The notes beneath the pieces were generated by a model. The model searched no databases and had not been told where the DNA came from. It was given only the letters and a program-made list of their open reading frames with translations. A stretch of 64,000 nt of DNA from the NCBI GenBank assembly GCA_049323895.1, contig JBMOKT010000032.1:1-64000 (forward strand), in the 5' to 3' direction. Shown here piece by piece: positions 1-7,977 of this stretch (positions within the stretch are counted from its first letter, which is position 1; every line of letters starts with the position of its first letter). This DNA comes from JBMOKT01 sp049323895 (lineage in GTDB: Bacteria > Bacillota > Peptococcia > Peptococcales > BICA1-8). Made by a program: the position numbers and the translations under genes.

Positions 1-599
1 AATAATTGGATGCATTTTCGGTACAAATCCTTATCCTCTTCCTTTAACATTCCTAAAAATTTTTTGTCCTTGGGAAGCCATCTATTATTTAAACGAAAAT
101 ACTCAATTAAAACATCTTTTAAGAGAGCATATACTAAAAACTTAGCCGCCACTTCATCATTTTTTCTGTTCTGAATATCTTGCAGTCTATCGTAGAGATT
201 AAAACGGATGTATCGTATTTCCACAGGGGAAAGTTCTTTAGGTCCTTGTTCAAAAATTAATTTGGCTTTTTCCAATAACTCCAAGATATTTGCATTGCAG
301 CACTCAATGACTTGTCCCTTTACTAAAGAACATACTAGAAAGGACCACTTTTCCTCCAGCCCCTTTGTTAGAACATTAATAGGAATATAGGAAATATCCC
401 ACTTAAAACCCTGCTCCTCCTTGATCTCCCTCTCAAATACTCCAATTCTATTGGTTAGAATAAAAAGGTCTATATCATTTAGTTTTGTATTATCCTTTTC
501 TCCTTGCCAGACATCAACTACACTCCCGACAAGTATAACCGCTGACACAGGATAAATACTTTTAATCTGCAATATTTGCTTCTGCAAAATATCTTTCAT
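1..599 (-). CDS. Nucleotidyltransferase-fold protein, partial (3' end outside window)
   Basis: The open frame starts with ATG at 599 after an AAGGTGGAG ribosome binding site and runs off the left edge, so the C-terminus is missing. The first 50 residues contain VILVGSVVDVW and, after a short gap, NDIDLFIL. This is the G-S...D-x-D pattern of the nucleotidyltransferase (Pol beta/KNTase, MNT-like) fold, where the two aspartates bind metal. The rest is helical and resembles the helical domain that follows the catalytic domain in antibiotic- or toxin-antitoxin-type nucleotidyltransferases. The substrate cannot be read from the sequence. No HEPN partner is visible in the window, but one could lie to the left. 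Confidence 0.6.
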   Translation of the reverse strand, partial: MKDILQKQILQIKSIYPVSAVILVGSVVDVWQGEKDNTKLNDIDLFILTNRIGVFEREIKEEQGFKWDISYIPINVLTKGLEEKWSFLVCSLVKGQVIECCNANILELLEKAKLIFEQGPKELSPVEIRYIRFNLYDRLQDIQNRKNDEVAAKFLVYALLKDVLIEYFRLNNRWLPKDKKFLGMLKEEDKDLYRKCIQL

Positions 600-663
600 T
601 TATACTCCACCTTGAAAAACATTTATCCTTTGGATTTTACGATAGTAATGCAAAAGATAATTA

Positions 664-691
664 AAGCAGATACCTAATGAAGTATCTGCTT
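664..691 (-). terminator. Hairpin, weak terminator
   Basis: A perfect 10-bp stem (AAGCAGATAC / GTATCTGCTT) with an 8-nt loop. It lies between the dsrJ-like gene and the nucleotidyltransferase gene, both on the minus strand. Read on that strand, the stem is followed by a broken T-rich tract, so weak termination is plausible. The rest of the 600-956 gap holds only the short tandem repeat listed next and no credible gene. Confidence 0.45.
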
Positions 692-746
692 ATTATGATA
701 ATAATATTATATATAACTTCTGTAAACAATTTTTCTTTCAAGACGA

Positions 747-787
747 GGGCAAGACGAGGGGACGTTAGGGCAAGACGAGGGGACGTT
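747..787. repeat. Two-copy tandem repeat, 20-bp unit
   Basis: GGGCAAGACGAGGGGACGTT occurs at 747-766 and again at 768-787 (period 21). A partial third copy, CAAGACGAGG, precedes it at 739-748. The GGGGACG core recurs inside the loop of the terminator at 12126-12170, and CGTCCCC occurs at about 853. It is probably a small intergenic repeat with no coding content. Confidence 0.7.
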
Positions 788-956
788 TATCTTGTCTCGT
801 TTGAGAAGAATAAGCGTCTTCTTATCGTTGCCATTTCTTTGTAAGAAGTGAAGCGTCCCCCCCATGTCTTCTAGTATCAAATCCACCGTCCCTTACACTC
901 CTTTTAATACTTTTTTCTTAACCTTTACCTTATTCCAGTCACTGGCACTATAATTT

Positions 957-1352
957 TTACTTACTCCGCAAGCGGTCCGTCTCCGCATGACAGTCCCAAC
1001 AGTTGGGCTCTACCCCTGAATATTGATGGCAGGCATCACAGAACTCTTCTTTATTAGAATGGCAGTCAAGGCAGGTCTCCTCAATACACATGACAAATTC
1101 CCGTCCGTCTTTTGCTACATAAATCCTATTGCCTTCCCTTACTACTTCAACTTTCCAGTCTGCAAGGAGTTCCATATGCTGTGAACGCATATATTCCGTA
1201 TCTTCTATACATTTTTTTACCTCTAAAGAGCGTATTTTAGGCGTATCAAGGCTAATTTCCGGTTTTTTAGGTCTGCTTAAGACATTAAACCAGAAGGGTA
1301 TGGAAGCTAAAAAAATAAAAACTAATATACCAAAAAAGATTTTCTTTGACAT
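957..1352 (-). CDS. dsrJ: DsrJ-like triheme cytochrome c
   Basis: 131 residues with one N-terminal membrane anchor (residues about 5-26) and a short extracytoplasmic domain. It has three CxxCH heme motifs at residues 94-98, 105-109 and 118-122. Before them, C48 sits in KKCIEDTEYMR, matching the conserved cysteine that gives DsrJ its unusual His/Cys heme ligation. DsrJ is the periplasmic-side subunit of DsrMKJOP, which links the quinone pool to DsrC in sulfite reduction. The start at 1352 is chosen because GGAGG lies 8 nt upstream; an earlier in-frame ATG at 1373 has no such site. None of dsrM, K, O or P is adjacent, so this looks like an orphan copy. The family assignment rests on motif pattern and recall. 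Confidence 0.72.
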   Translation of the reverse strand: MSKKIFFGILVFIFLASIPFWFNVLSRPKKPEISLDTPKIRSLEVKKCIEDTEYMRSQHMELLADWKVEVVREGNRIYVAKDGREFVMCIEETCLDCHSNKEEFCDACHQYSGVEPNCWDCHAETDRLRSK

Positions 1353-1451
1353 ATAACCATCCTCCATTTTCACGCAACAGTTTTATTCTTACCTTTTGCC
1401 GATAATAAAATACAAATGAATTAAAATAGGAAAATTCCTTATATTGTAGTG

Positions 1452-1539
1452 TTAGAAAACACGGCTTGCACCGCCTTTGGCGACTGCGGAAGGCGATGTT
1501 ACACTTGTAAAAGTTATACTTGTATATAAGTATAAAAAA
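1452..1539 (+). repeat. Interspersed repeat, copy A
   Basis: About 88 bp that align in the same orientation with 4713-4820. The best-conserved block is a CGGCTTGC...TTTGGCGACTGCGGAAG core, followed by a CTTGTAAAA...TATAC...AAGTATAAAAAA tail. The core can fold (CGCC/GGCG inside an outer GGCTT/AAG pairing). It ends about 50 bp before the start of the 140-residue gene. It could be a small mobile repeat or a structured RNA; nothing shows which. Confidence 0.6.
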
Positions 1540-1589
1540 TTTATTAGGTAGAAGAATATAGTTGAATTCTACTATAAGGAGGATACTAT

Positions 1590-2012
1590 ATGATTCACAA
1601 TCAAATCAACCAAGTATCACAGACTTTCAACAGAATGTATCAAATGTCCGAGCAAATGAGACAAATGGAAGAAAGCAACCGTCAAATGCTTCGCGAACTT
1701 GAGCAAAGGGAAGCAAATGCTGTACAGCAAATCCAAAACCTGCAAGGTATGTTACGGGAAAGCCAAAACATGCTGCAAAATATGATTGGTGGCTTCCAAG
1801 GTCAATTTAACCAAAATCAAAATATTGCCAGAAGCAATTACCAAGGGTCTTCCCTTGGCGGTCAGTTGCAAACCGGTTCTTCCACTGGTATTAGCATGCA
1901 AACCCCAAGCTTAACTACCGGTCAAACCTTTGCTAGTTTAGCAACAATGGACCCCAGTACCTATCAATCTGCAATGCAAAGATTGTCCAACCAAAATATC
2001 AATTTAAGATAA
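1590..2012 (+). CDS. Hypothetical Q/N-rich coiled-coil protein
   Basis: 140 residues starting at an ATG with AAGGAGG upstream. Residues 1-75 are predicted helical and heptad-like, very rich in Gln, Met, Glu and Asn. The C-terminal half is low-complexity Gly/Ser/Thr/Gln. There is no signal peptide or membrane segment. The composition recalls small spore- or coat-associated proteins of Clostridia, but I do not recognise a family. It is a single-gene unit closed by a strong terminator shared with the convergent gene on the other strand. Confidence 0.6.
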   Translation: MIHNQINQVSQTFNRMYQMSEQMRQMEESNRQMLRELEQREANAVQQIQNLQGMLRESQNMLQNMIGGFQGQFNQNQNIARSNYQGSSLGGQLQTGSSTGISMQTPSLTTGQTFASLATMDPSTYQSAMQRLSNQNINLR

Positions 2013-2021
2013 ATATCAGAA

Positions 2022-2055
2022 AAAAATTGTAAGGGCGAAATCCCTTACAATTTTT
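2022..2055. terminator. Bidirectional intrinsic terminator
   Basis: A 14-bp stem (AAAAATTGTAAGGG / CCCTTACAATTTTT) with loop CGAAAT, flanked by A- and T-runs on both sides. It lies between two convergent genes and can end both transcripts. Confidence 0.9.
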
Positions 2056-2061
2056 GTTTTG

Positions 2062-4176
2062 TTATATTCCTTTTTCATCTAAAAGGTGAAGATTATAGCG
2101 TTTAATAATATCCATGAGCTTGAGAGGATATTTAGAATCGGTAGCATAACCTGTTCTTTTTAAGGCCCAGGCCCCTTGTGTGCTGTTATGCATCACATCC
2201 CGGTAGGGCTGGTATCTGGCCGAGGTCAGTAAAAGGTTCTTATGGTCCTGCCAGCTTTCTTCCGGGTTGGAATATGCTCTAAACTGGGCATCCACCCGGA
2301 AGGTATTACCGTTGTATTCCTCCCACGTATTGGACGTTACTGAGCCCGCCGGTCCTTTCCCTTTTATGCCGAAGAGATTATTGGAACGCTGTCCTGAATA
2401 CTTATCAGCGGGGGTTTGTTGACCCCAGCCAGTTTCTAAAATAGCCTGAGCAGTTTGCAATGCAGCAGACATCCCTGTTTTTTCCTGGGAAAGGACAGCT
2501 AAATTTGATGCAAATCCCAGAAATTTATCCTTCTCAATAATGGGCTGGGGTTTATGGATAGTCCCCAAATATACCCTTATAGGAATTGCCTCACCATAAA
2601 TTTTCTGACCGCTTAGGGTAGTGCCTACCCCTTGAATTTTCCATGACCCCACATCTTTATTTTCGGGAGCCCAGATATACTCAGCAGTACTATCATTACC
2701 TCCTGCTATTATATTTCTTACTTTATTATCGATAGTAAGCAGCCTATATTCGATAGCGTTCAGCGGTACATTGGCAATAGACTTGAGTTTCACCGGCTCT
2801 GTCAATACCTGGTTAGGGGCTAATGTTTGTATAAGTAATTTGGCAGTGCTCGGTACCTGTACTAAAACCGGAGCTGTAGTATAGGGATTTCCTACAGTAT
2901 CCTTAATGCGTGCTGTAACCTCCCAGGTCCCGGCATATTCCGGTCCAGGAAACCACGAAAAACTTGAATAACTTGGGAATTGTGCCAAAACCCTTTCTTC
3001 CCCGGTGTTAACATTTTTCAGCAGATAATCGGCAGAAGTAATCAAGAAATTTCTCCACACCCATAAAGTAACTGGTTTCTCAATAGCTTTCCCGGCAGCT
3101 GCACCTCGAAGCTCCAGCTTTCTCTCAACTTGAGCCTTAGCTTTAATGGGCAGACTGGCATGAACCTGCCCTAACCGGTCATAAACCAATGCGCGAAAAG
3201 AAATATTACCCACATCTGTTAACTGGGGAGTCCAGGCATAAGTCCCTTGAGGATCCATTTCCTCAGTAGTAACTACCTTGCCTGTATCTAAATAAGTGAT
3301 TTCATATTTAACAAATTGGGCTAAAAAGTTTGTAGCAATACCCAGTGAAACAGTATTATTAATTACTTGCTCCGGATTGATACCTGTTAGAGTAACCTGT
3401 GGGTTTACAGCCAATTGAATAGGTACAACCGTTCCTGACAAGATATTGCCCTTTTGGTCATAAATCCCTGCCGCTAAAACACGCTGTCCATTACTGGCGG
3501 GGTCGGGAAGCCAGGAATATACACCCTTGACATTATTCCCCCTGGCTATTACCGGTCCCTTTCCCGTTTGAGGATTAAGAAGCTGGAAACGAACCTCTGC
3601 AGCCTCTGCCGGCAACCCATTAACCGAATGAACCTGCAAATAATTAAGCCCTTGAACAGTTTGTCCCGGTTGGACAGAGGGCAGAGTCATATCAAAAAAT
3701 GGGGAGAACTCAACGGGCAGACTTGAATCGATAGAAACTGTTCTTTTGCCCCCATCCCAATTAATAGCTACCCCCAAAGCATTACTAACCAGCCTTAACG
3801 GCACAAAAGTTCTCCCCTCAATAATCTTAGGGGCCACATCTACTAAGCTGTATGCAGGGCTCCCCCCCTGAAAGTCAACAAACCGATTGCTGATTCTTAA
3901 TAATACTGATTTGCTTCCTTTTTGAATATGTACGGTCTCTGCAGTACTATCCCACTGTACAACGGCTCCCAATTGCTCAGATACTAAGCGCACAGGAACC
4001 AATGTCCGTCCACTATCAAGAATAGGAGATGGCGATGTCTCAATGGTTTTTCCGTCAATGACCAATTTAACGTTTTCTGCGGTATACCCTGGGATAGGGG
4101 CTGCTAATATTAAAGTAAATATCAAATAAACTACAGCACCTATTACGATGTTTCGGAGCTTGAACCTTAACTGCAT
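2062..4176 (-). CDS. Secreted stalk-domain protein with C-terminal glucosaminidase
   Basis: About 704 residues with an N-terminal signal sequence (basic start, then a hydrophobic stretch ending near AAPIPGYTA). Next is a copper-amine-oxidase-N-like stalk domain of two repeats with the RTLVPVRLVSEQLG and RTFVPLRLVSNALG signatures. The centre has several Ig-like beta modules of about 90 residues. The C-terminal 150 residues (AQAILETGWGQ, NNLFGIKG, YATDSKYPLKL) form a mannosyl-glycoprotein endo-beta-N-acetylglucosaminidase domain of the kind that cuts peptidoglycan glycan strands. Role inferred: wall remodelling at the cell surface. I chose the ATG at 4176, which opens directly on the signal peptide after AAAGGGTGTG; a TTG at 4215 is an alternative. 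Confidence 0.85.
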   Translation of the reverse strand: MQLRFKLRNIVIGAVVYLIFTLILAAPIPGYTAENVKLVIDGKTIETSPSPILDSGRTLVPVRLVSEQLGAVVQWDSTAETVHIQKGSKSVLLRISNRFVDFQGGSPAYSLVDVAPKIIEGRTFVPLRLVSNALGVAINWDGGKRTVSIDSSLPVEFSPFFDMTLPSVQPGQTVQGLNYLQVHSVNGLPAEAAEVRFQLLNPQTGKGPVIARGNNVKGVYSWLPDPASNGQRVLAAGIYDQKGNILSGTVVPIQLAVNPQVTLTGINPEQVINNTVSLGIATNFLAQFVKYEITYLDTGKVVTTEEMDPQGTYAWTPQLTDVGNISFRALVYDRLGQVHASLPIKAKAQVERKLELRGAAAGKAIEKPVTLWVWRNFLITSADYLLKNVNTGEERVLAQFPSYSSFSWFPGPEYAGTWEVTARIKDTVGNPYTTAPVLVQVPSTAKLLIQTLAPNQVLTEPVKLKSIANVPLNAIEYRLLTIDNKVRNIIAGGNDSTAEYIWAPENKDVGSWKIQGVGTTLSGQKIYGEAIPIRVYLGTIHKPQPIIEKDKFLGFASNLAVLSQEKTGMSAALQTAQAILETGWGQQTPADKYSGQRSNNLFGIKGKGPAGSVTSNTWEEYNGNTFRVDAQFRAYSNPEESWQDHKNLLLTSARYQPYRDVMHNSTQGAWALKRTGYATDSKYPLKLMDIIKRYNLHLLDEKGI

Positions 4177-4464
4177 AAAATTCACACCCTTTCCCTTTAT
4201 ACATAATATTCGCAACTGCCTCTCAATTAATGACGATTTTTAGTAGCAAAGGTTCCCCAGAATAAGATTTATTCTCATAACTTTTGCTTACTATCGGTCT
4301 GCTTCACATTTAGTCCAGGACTTCACTTCTTTTGGGGGGGTGGGTAAATAGCCTATTGTCAAAGAAGTTTCCTTAATTCTTGTATGAAAGTTTGTTTAGA
4401 ATTTTGAAGAGCAGAGTAAATATTATATAAATAAAATAGACCCTGCTTTATAAGGAGGGATACT

Positions 4465-4716
4465 ATGAATAACCGGACCATCAGAACAAAAAAACCAAAA
4501 AAAGATAATAAAGTCACTACCACAAATATCCAGGCAGGGGAAATTTCTGACCGTATATTAAACCCCTTGACAACTATTAAAGGTTTTCTTGAGTTAAATA
4601 AGCATTATGAGCTAGATAGTATTCTTTTAAACCTATTGTTAAAAGAAATTAAAGAAATTGAGGACTCGGTAGTTAGTTTTGAAGATAGGATAAAAAATTC
4701 AAAAACTAGAACTTAG
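4465..4716 (+). CDS. Small HisKA-like protein lacking the phospho-acceptor histidine
   Basis: 83 residues starting at ATG with AAGGAGG upstream. Residues about 28-75 match the dimerisation helix of sporulation-type histidine kinases: ILNPLTTIKGFLEL corresponds to the usual HEIRNPLTTxKGFLxL. The histidine-glutamate pair is replaced here (SDRILNP), and no ATPase domain follows. The N-terminus is basic and disordered. It could form mixed dimers with, or compete for, sporulation kinases, but that is inference. It stands alone, with the second copy of the interspersed repeat overlapping its 3' end. Confidence 0.6.
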   Translation: MNNRTIRTKKPKKDNKVTTTNIQAGEISDRILNPLTTIKGFLELNKHYELDSILLNLLLKEIKEIEDSVVSFEDRIKNSKTRT

Positions 4717-4820
4717 AAAAGACGGCTTGCGCCGAGCCTTTGGCGACTGCGGAAGCCGATGTTGCTCTTGTATACATATTACCTTGTAAAAATTATACTA
4801 TCTAAGATAAGTATAAAAAA
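4713..4820 (+). repeat. Interspersed repeat, copy B
   Basis: Second copy of the repeat at 1452-1539, same orientation. The block TTTGGCGACTGCGGAAG is identical, and copy B carries about 15-20 extra bases before the TTGTAAAA segment. It begins at the stop codon of the 83-residue gene and runs into the terminator at 4818-4858. Confidence 0.6.
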
Positions 4821-4858
4821 GACGGCAAGGAATATCAGGTGACTTTCCAGCCGTCTTT
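4818..4858. terminator. Terminator hairpin
   Basis: AAAGACGGC pairs with GCCGTCTTT across a 23-nt loop that can itself pair weakly. It ends the minus-strand ferredoxin pair (stop at 4873) and also lies downstream of the plus-strand 83-residue gene. Confidence 0.75.
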
Positions 4859-4872
4859 GTATTACCTCTATT

Positions 4873-5499
4873 TTAAGTGGCCAAATTCTCTAATATATTA
4901 GCAGTTCTTTCGGTATTAAATACGCCACAAGCACAGCTTACATATAATTCATCTGCAGCCTGCTGGGGGGTTTTGCGGCGAAGTTTAATATCCTCAACAG
5001 CTTTGTTAATCATTCCCACAGTGACCATTTGGTGTCCACACATGGTATGAATTTGCAAAATTCCATCGGGAGGAAGCTTCTCAACTTTACCCCATCTTCC
5101 TAAAGAATGTTCCACGGTATGGCGGTTGATTCCAACCTCCTGGCAGCATTGGTGGACATGATCGGCCAGTCCTGATACTACTGCAGACAGTCCCAAATCT
5201 CGCTCTTTCAGCCATTTTAATATTTCCTTCAACTTTTCTTCACTATTAAAAACGGCATGGAGGGGTGCCGCCTGGTCGGTAATGTTTTCCAATAGGTTCT
5301 TTAGACCATTTTGAGACAATACATTGCCATGCAGAGCATCACCAATTTTAATAGCACCTAATTCCTGAGCTTTTTTTACAAACTCTTGGTACTTTTCTTT
5401 CGAGCCTTCTAAATTGTAACCCCGCTCGGCCATAATGAAGACTATAAAATCCTTTTTAAGACTTTCCAAAGGTCCTACACGGTGCAAAGTATGTGTCAT
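4873..5499 (-). CDS. Hypothetical protein paired with a ferredoxin
   Basis: 208 residues; ATG after GGAGG. There is no signal peptide or membrane segment. Notable are a His/Cys-rich middle (DHVHQCCQEVGINRHTVEHS) and two further cysteine spots, HTMCGHQ and YVSCACGVFN, so it may bind metal or a redox cofactor. I do not recognise the family. The gene begins 3 nt after the stop of the ferredoxin-like gene, so the two are almost certainly co-translated and act together. Confidence 0.6.
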   Translation of the reverse strand: MTHTLHRVGPLESLKKDFIVFIMAERGYNLEGSKEKYQEFVKKAQELGAIKIGDALHGNVLSQNGLKNLLENITDQAAPLHAVFNSEEKLKEILKWLKERDLGLSAVVSGLADHVHQCCQEVGINRHTVEHSLGRWGKVEKLPPDGILQIHTMCGHQMVTVGMINKAVEDIKLRRKTPQQAADELYVSCACGVFNTERTANILENLAT

Positions 5500-5502
5500 T
5501 GT

Positions 5503-6222
5503 TTAGTCCTCCTTTACTAATGGGCGCCCTAGACCCAGGTTTGTCTTGGCATTTAGGGACATCCATACACCAAAATCCTTGATAATTTTCTCATGGGGAA
5601 CGCTCAAATCGGGATTACATCTGCTTGCGATATCTACGCTAAAGATGCAATTTACCTCTTTTTGTATCTCTTGTAATGTTTTTAAGACAGCAGGAACCTT
5701 TTCAGGCAAAATGGCGAATTCCAAAATAGCAGAGAGTACTTTCTCATTGAGAAGCTCTTCTTTAAATTTTCCGACCTTCGAATCAACCATCATGGCTGTC
5801 ACAGGATTAATATGTTCAAATTCCAGTCCATGTTTTGCCAAGACCATTGCTACTTTTTCAGCATCATAAATCCATACACCAGTTATTGGTCGTCCAAGTT
5901 CAACTGCCATGCCAATCCAGCCCCTCTTAAATCGACCTGTTACATCATTAGTTTTTATCTCTGCAGTCCCCCTGCCAGGAATACCGGTATTGGGTGCAAC
6001 CACATAAGGGTCACTCATGACAGCCCTTATAATTCTTGGGTATTCCATTTCTTGTTGATATATAGCCTCGGTGGGGCACTCACTTCTGCGTAAGCAGTTC
6101 CCGCATTCAACACATTCAGCAAAGTCAATTTCCACTACTCCCTCTTTTTCTTGAATGGCTTCAACAGGACAATAAATAATACAGTTGCCGCAATCAATAC
6201 ATAAATCCTTATTAATCTTCAC
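5503..6222 (-). CDS. Two-cluster ferredoxin with unrecognised C-terminal domain
   Basis: 239 residues. The GTG start at 6222 follows AGGAGGTAATAAA. Residues 1-60 hold two 4Fe-4S motifs: CIDCGNCIIYCP, and CVECGNCLRRSECP, which has a longer last spacing. The remaining 180 residues form a conserved-looking domain (VVAPNTGIPGRGTAE, RFKRGWIGMAVELGRP) that I cannot name. Followed at once by the Cys/His-rich partner gene, it is best read as the electron-transfer half of a two-gene redox unit of unknown substrate. Confidence 0.7.
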   Translation of the reverse strand: MKINKDLCIDCGNCIIYCPVEAIQEKEGVVEIDFAECVECGNCLRRSECPTEAIYQQEMEYPRIIRAVMSDPYVVAPNTGIPGRGTAEIKTNDVTGRFKRGWIGMAVELGRPITGVWIYDAEKVAMVLAKHGLEFEHINPVTAMMVDSKVGKFKEELLNEKVLSAILEFAILPEKVPAVLKTLQEIQKEVNCIFSVDIASRCNPDLSVPHEKIIKDFGVWMSLNAKTNLGLGRPLVKED

Positions 6223-6370
6223 TTTATTACCTCCTACCTTTCTTCTTTACTTGCTTGAAGATTTCTACCGTTTTCAGGTACAACCTTTAAAAATAAATGA
6301 AATAAATAATAAATTAATTTAAAGGAATTTAAAGCAACACTTTAAAAAACTGCCTTTAGGACAATAAGAA

Positions 6371-6392
6371 AAGTATGCCAACTGGCATACTT
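6371..6392. terminator. Intrinsic terminator
   Basis: AAGTATGCC / GGCATACTT, 9-bp stem with a 4-nt AACT loop and T-runs on both sides. It ends the minus-strand membrane-protein gene at 6419. Confidence 0.8.
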
Positions 6393-6418
6393 TTTTGACT
6401 TTTAATTTATTTTTGATT

Positions 6419-6892
6419 TTAACTAATTTCTGTTTCTCTATTAGCCAGGCGCCTTTGGAAGGTTATAAAAACAGGCAAGGGAATTACAATCCAGCCTAGG
6501 CTTTTAACCAGATTGTTTTTTGCCCGGTTAATTTGCCTTTCTTTTTCCGCCTTAACTAATGCCTCGTATCTAACCTGCAGCTCTTCCTCGGTGAGTTTTT
6601 CGCCTTCTATTTGCTCCTTGTCACCAGGATAACCCCAGCGCCGAAAATCCTCATATGATTGGTGATAGGGGACAGGGGCTATAATATCTGCCAATGCCAT
6701 AAAACCTGCTACACTTCCACCAATTGTCATCATTAAAGTAGCAAATAACACTAAATATATATACACGCTTTTCATCATCTCTTGCCCTCCTTTTTCCGGA
6801 ACCTGTTTAATTCCTGCAACTACAAATACCAAGACAGCTGCAACTAAAAATGGGATAACTAAAACTGAAACCATAACACTCATCTCCATCAT
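6419..6892 (-). CDS. Hypothetical small membrane protein
   Basis: Up to 157 residues. It has three hydrophobic segments (about residues 7-27, 44-68 and 130-146). Between the second and third lies a charged cytoplasmic-like stretch rich in Glu/Lys (EEELQVRYEALVKAEKERQ), likely a coiled coil. I do not recognise the family. Several Met codons cluster at the start; the ATG at 6874 has a better-spaced GGAG than the one at 6892. It is a monocistronic unit with its own terminator. Confidence 0.55.
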   Translation of the reverse strand: MMEMSVMVSVLVIPFLVAAVLVFVVAGIKQVPEKGGQEMMKSVYIYLVLFATLMMTIGGSVAGFMALADIIAPVPYHQSYEDFRRWGYPGDKEQIEGEKLTEEELQVRYEALVKAEKERQINRAKNNLVKSLGWIVIPLPVFITFQRRLANRETEIS

Positions 6893-7023
6893 CTCTTCTT
6901 TTATTATTTGTCTTGCTAGTATAGCACAATACTTTAGACGAAAATAGCGTAGGAATGTTCCCCTTCTTCTTGATAAAATTTTATTTTTGAGTAAAAACTA
7001 GCTAATGAAAAAAGGAGGAAGCT

Positions 7024-7965
7024 ATGCTAAGACCAATAATCCCTATGGAACCAAAAAGTAAAGAACCTAATCAAATTCCCGCTTCAACGGAATGGCTGAC
7101 CCAGGTAAAGTGGGATGGAGTACGTATCTTAACTTATGTTGATGGTAAAAATGTTAAACTTTTTAACCGTAAGATAAATGAAAGAACTCTCAATTATCCC
7201 GAGCTTTTGGAGACAAAAACATATTTGCAGGCTTCCTCAGTTATTCTGGATGGAGAAATAATAGCTTTGGGGAAGGACGGTAAACCTTCCTTCCATGAGG
7301 TAATGAAAAGAGATAGTATCCGAAATGAAGAAAAGGTTGAGAAGGCCAAAAAATCCGTACCTGTCACCTATATGATTTTTGATGTGCTATATTATAACGG
7401 GGAATGGATTAACAACCAACCACTTAATGAGCGTAATAGAATATTATGGGATATCATCAAACCTCAACAGCACATTCAGCTGGTAACCTCCCATGACGAT
7501 GGCAAATCATTATTTTCAACAATAAAAGAGTATGGTATGGAAGGTATCGTGCTGAAAAAAAAAGATTCTCCCTATCTAATTGGAGAAAAAAAGGATTATT
7601 GGTTAAAAATAAAAAATTACCAGGATGTAGTAGCGGTAGTTGGCGGATATACCGTTAATGGACCTGCTGCCAATGCTCTTCTTTTAGGACTTTACGACCA
7701 GCAAGGCAGGCTTTGGTATATTGGTCACGCCGGGACCGGGAGGATAACCCAGGAGGAGTGGAGGATGCTCACCCAAATCCTCCAACTCAACCAAATAGAA
7801 TCTTCCCCATTCGTTAACTATACGACTATCCATCCCAATTCTTTCTGGGTAAATCCCCAGCTTACCGTAAAGGTTAAATTTGCCGAATGGACACCGGATA
7901 AAGCCTTGCGCCAACCCAGTATCGAAGCCTTTGTAAACATTCCGCCTAATGAATGTCTTTTTTAG
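7024..7965 (+). CDS. ATP-dependent DNA ligase, LigD ligase-domain type
   Basis: 313 residues; ATG after AAAGGAGG. The nucleotidyltransferase motif I is VKWDGVR with the adenylated lysine at residue 29. Further motifs are LDGEII (motif III region), EGIVLKKK (motif IV) and WLKIKN (motif V), then an OB-fold domain from about residue 200 ending in FAEWTP and LRQPSIEAF. It seals nicked DNA with ATP. In LigD this domain is fused to polymerase and nuclease domains for Ku-dependent end joining. Here it stands alone, and no Ku gene lies in the window. The last 13 bp to the convergent gene leave no room for a separate terminator. Confidence 0.88.
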   Translation: MLRPIIPMEPKSKEPNQIPASTEWLTQVKWDGVRILTYVDGKNVKLFNRKINERTLNYPELLETKTYLQASSVILDGEIIALGKDGKPSFHEVMKRDSIRNEEKVEKAKKSVPVTYMIFDVLYYNGEWINNQPLNERNRILWDIIKPQQHIQLVTSHDDGKSLFSTIKEYGMEGIVLKKKDSPYLIGEKKDYWLKIKNYQDVVAVVGGYTVNGPAANALLLGLYDQQGRLWYIGHAGTGRITQEEWRMLTQILQLNQIESSPFVNYTTIHPNSFWVNPQLTVKVKFAEWTPDKALRQPSIEAFVNIPPNECLF

Positions 7966-7977
7966 TAGTCAAAGTGG

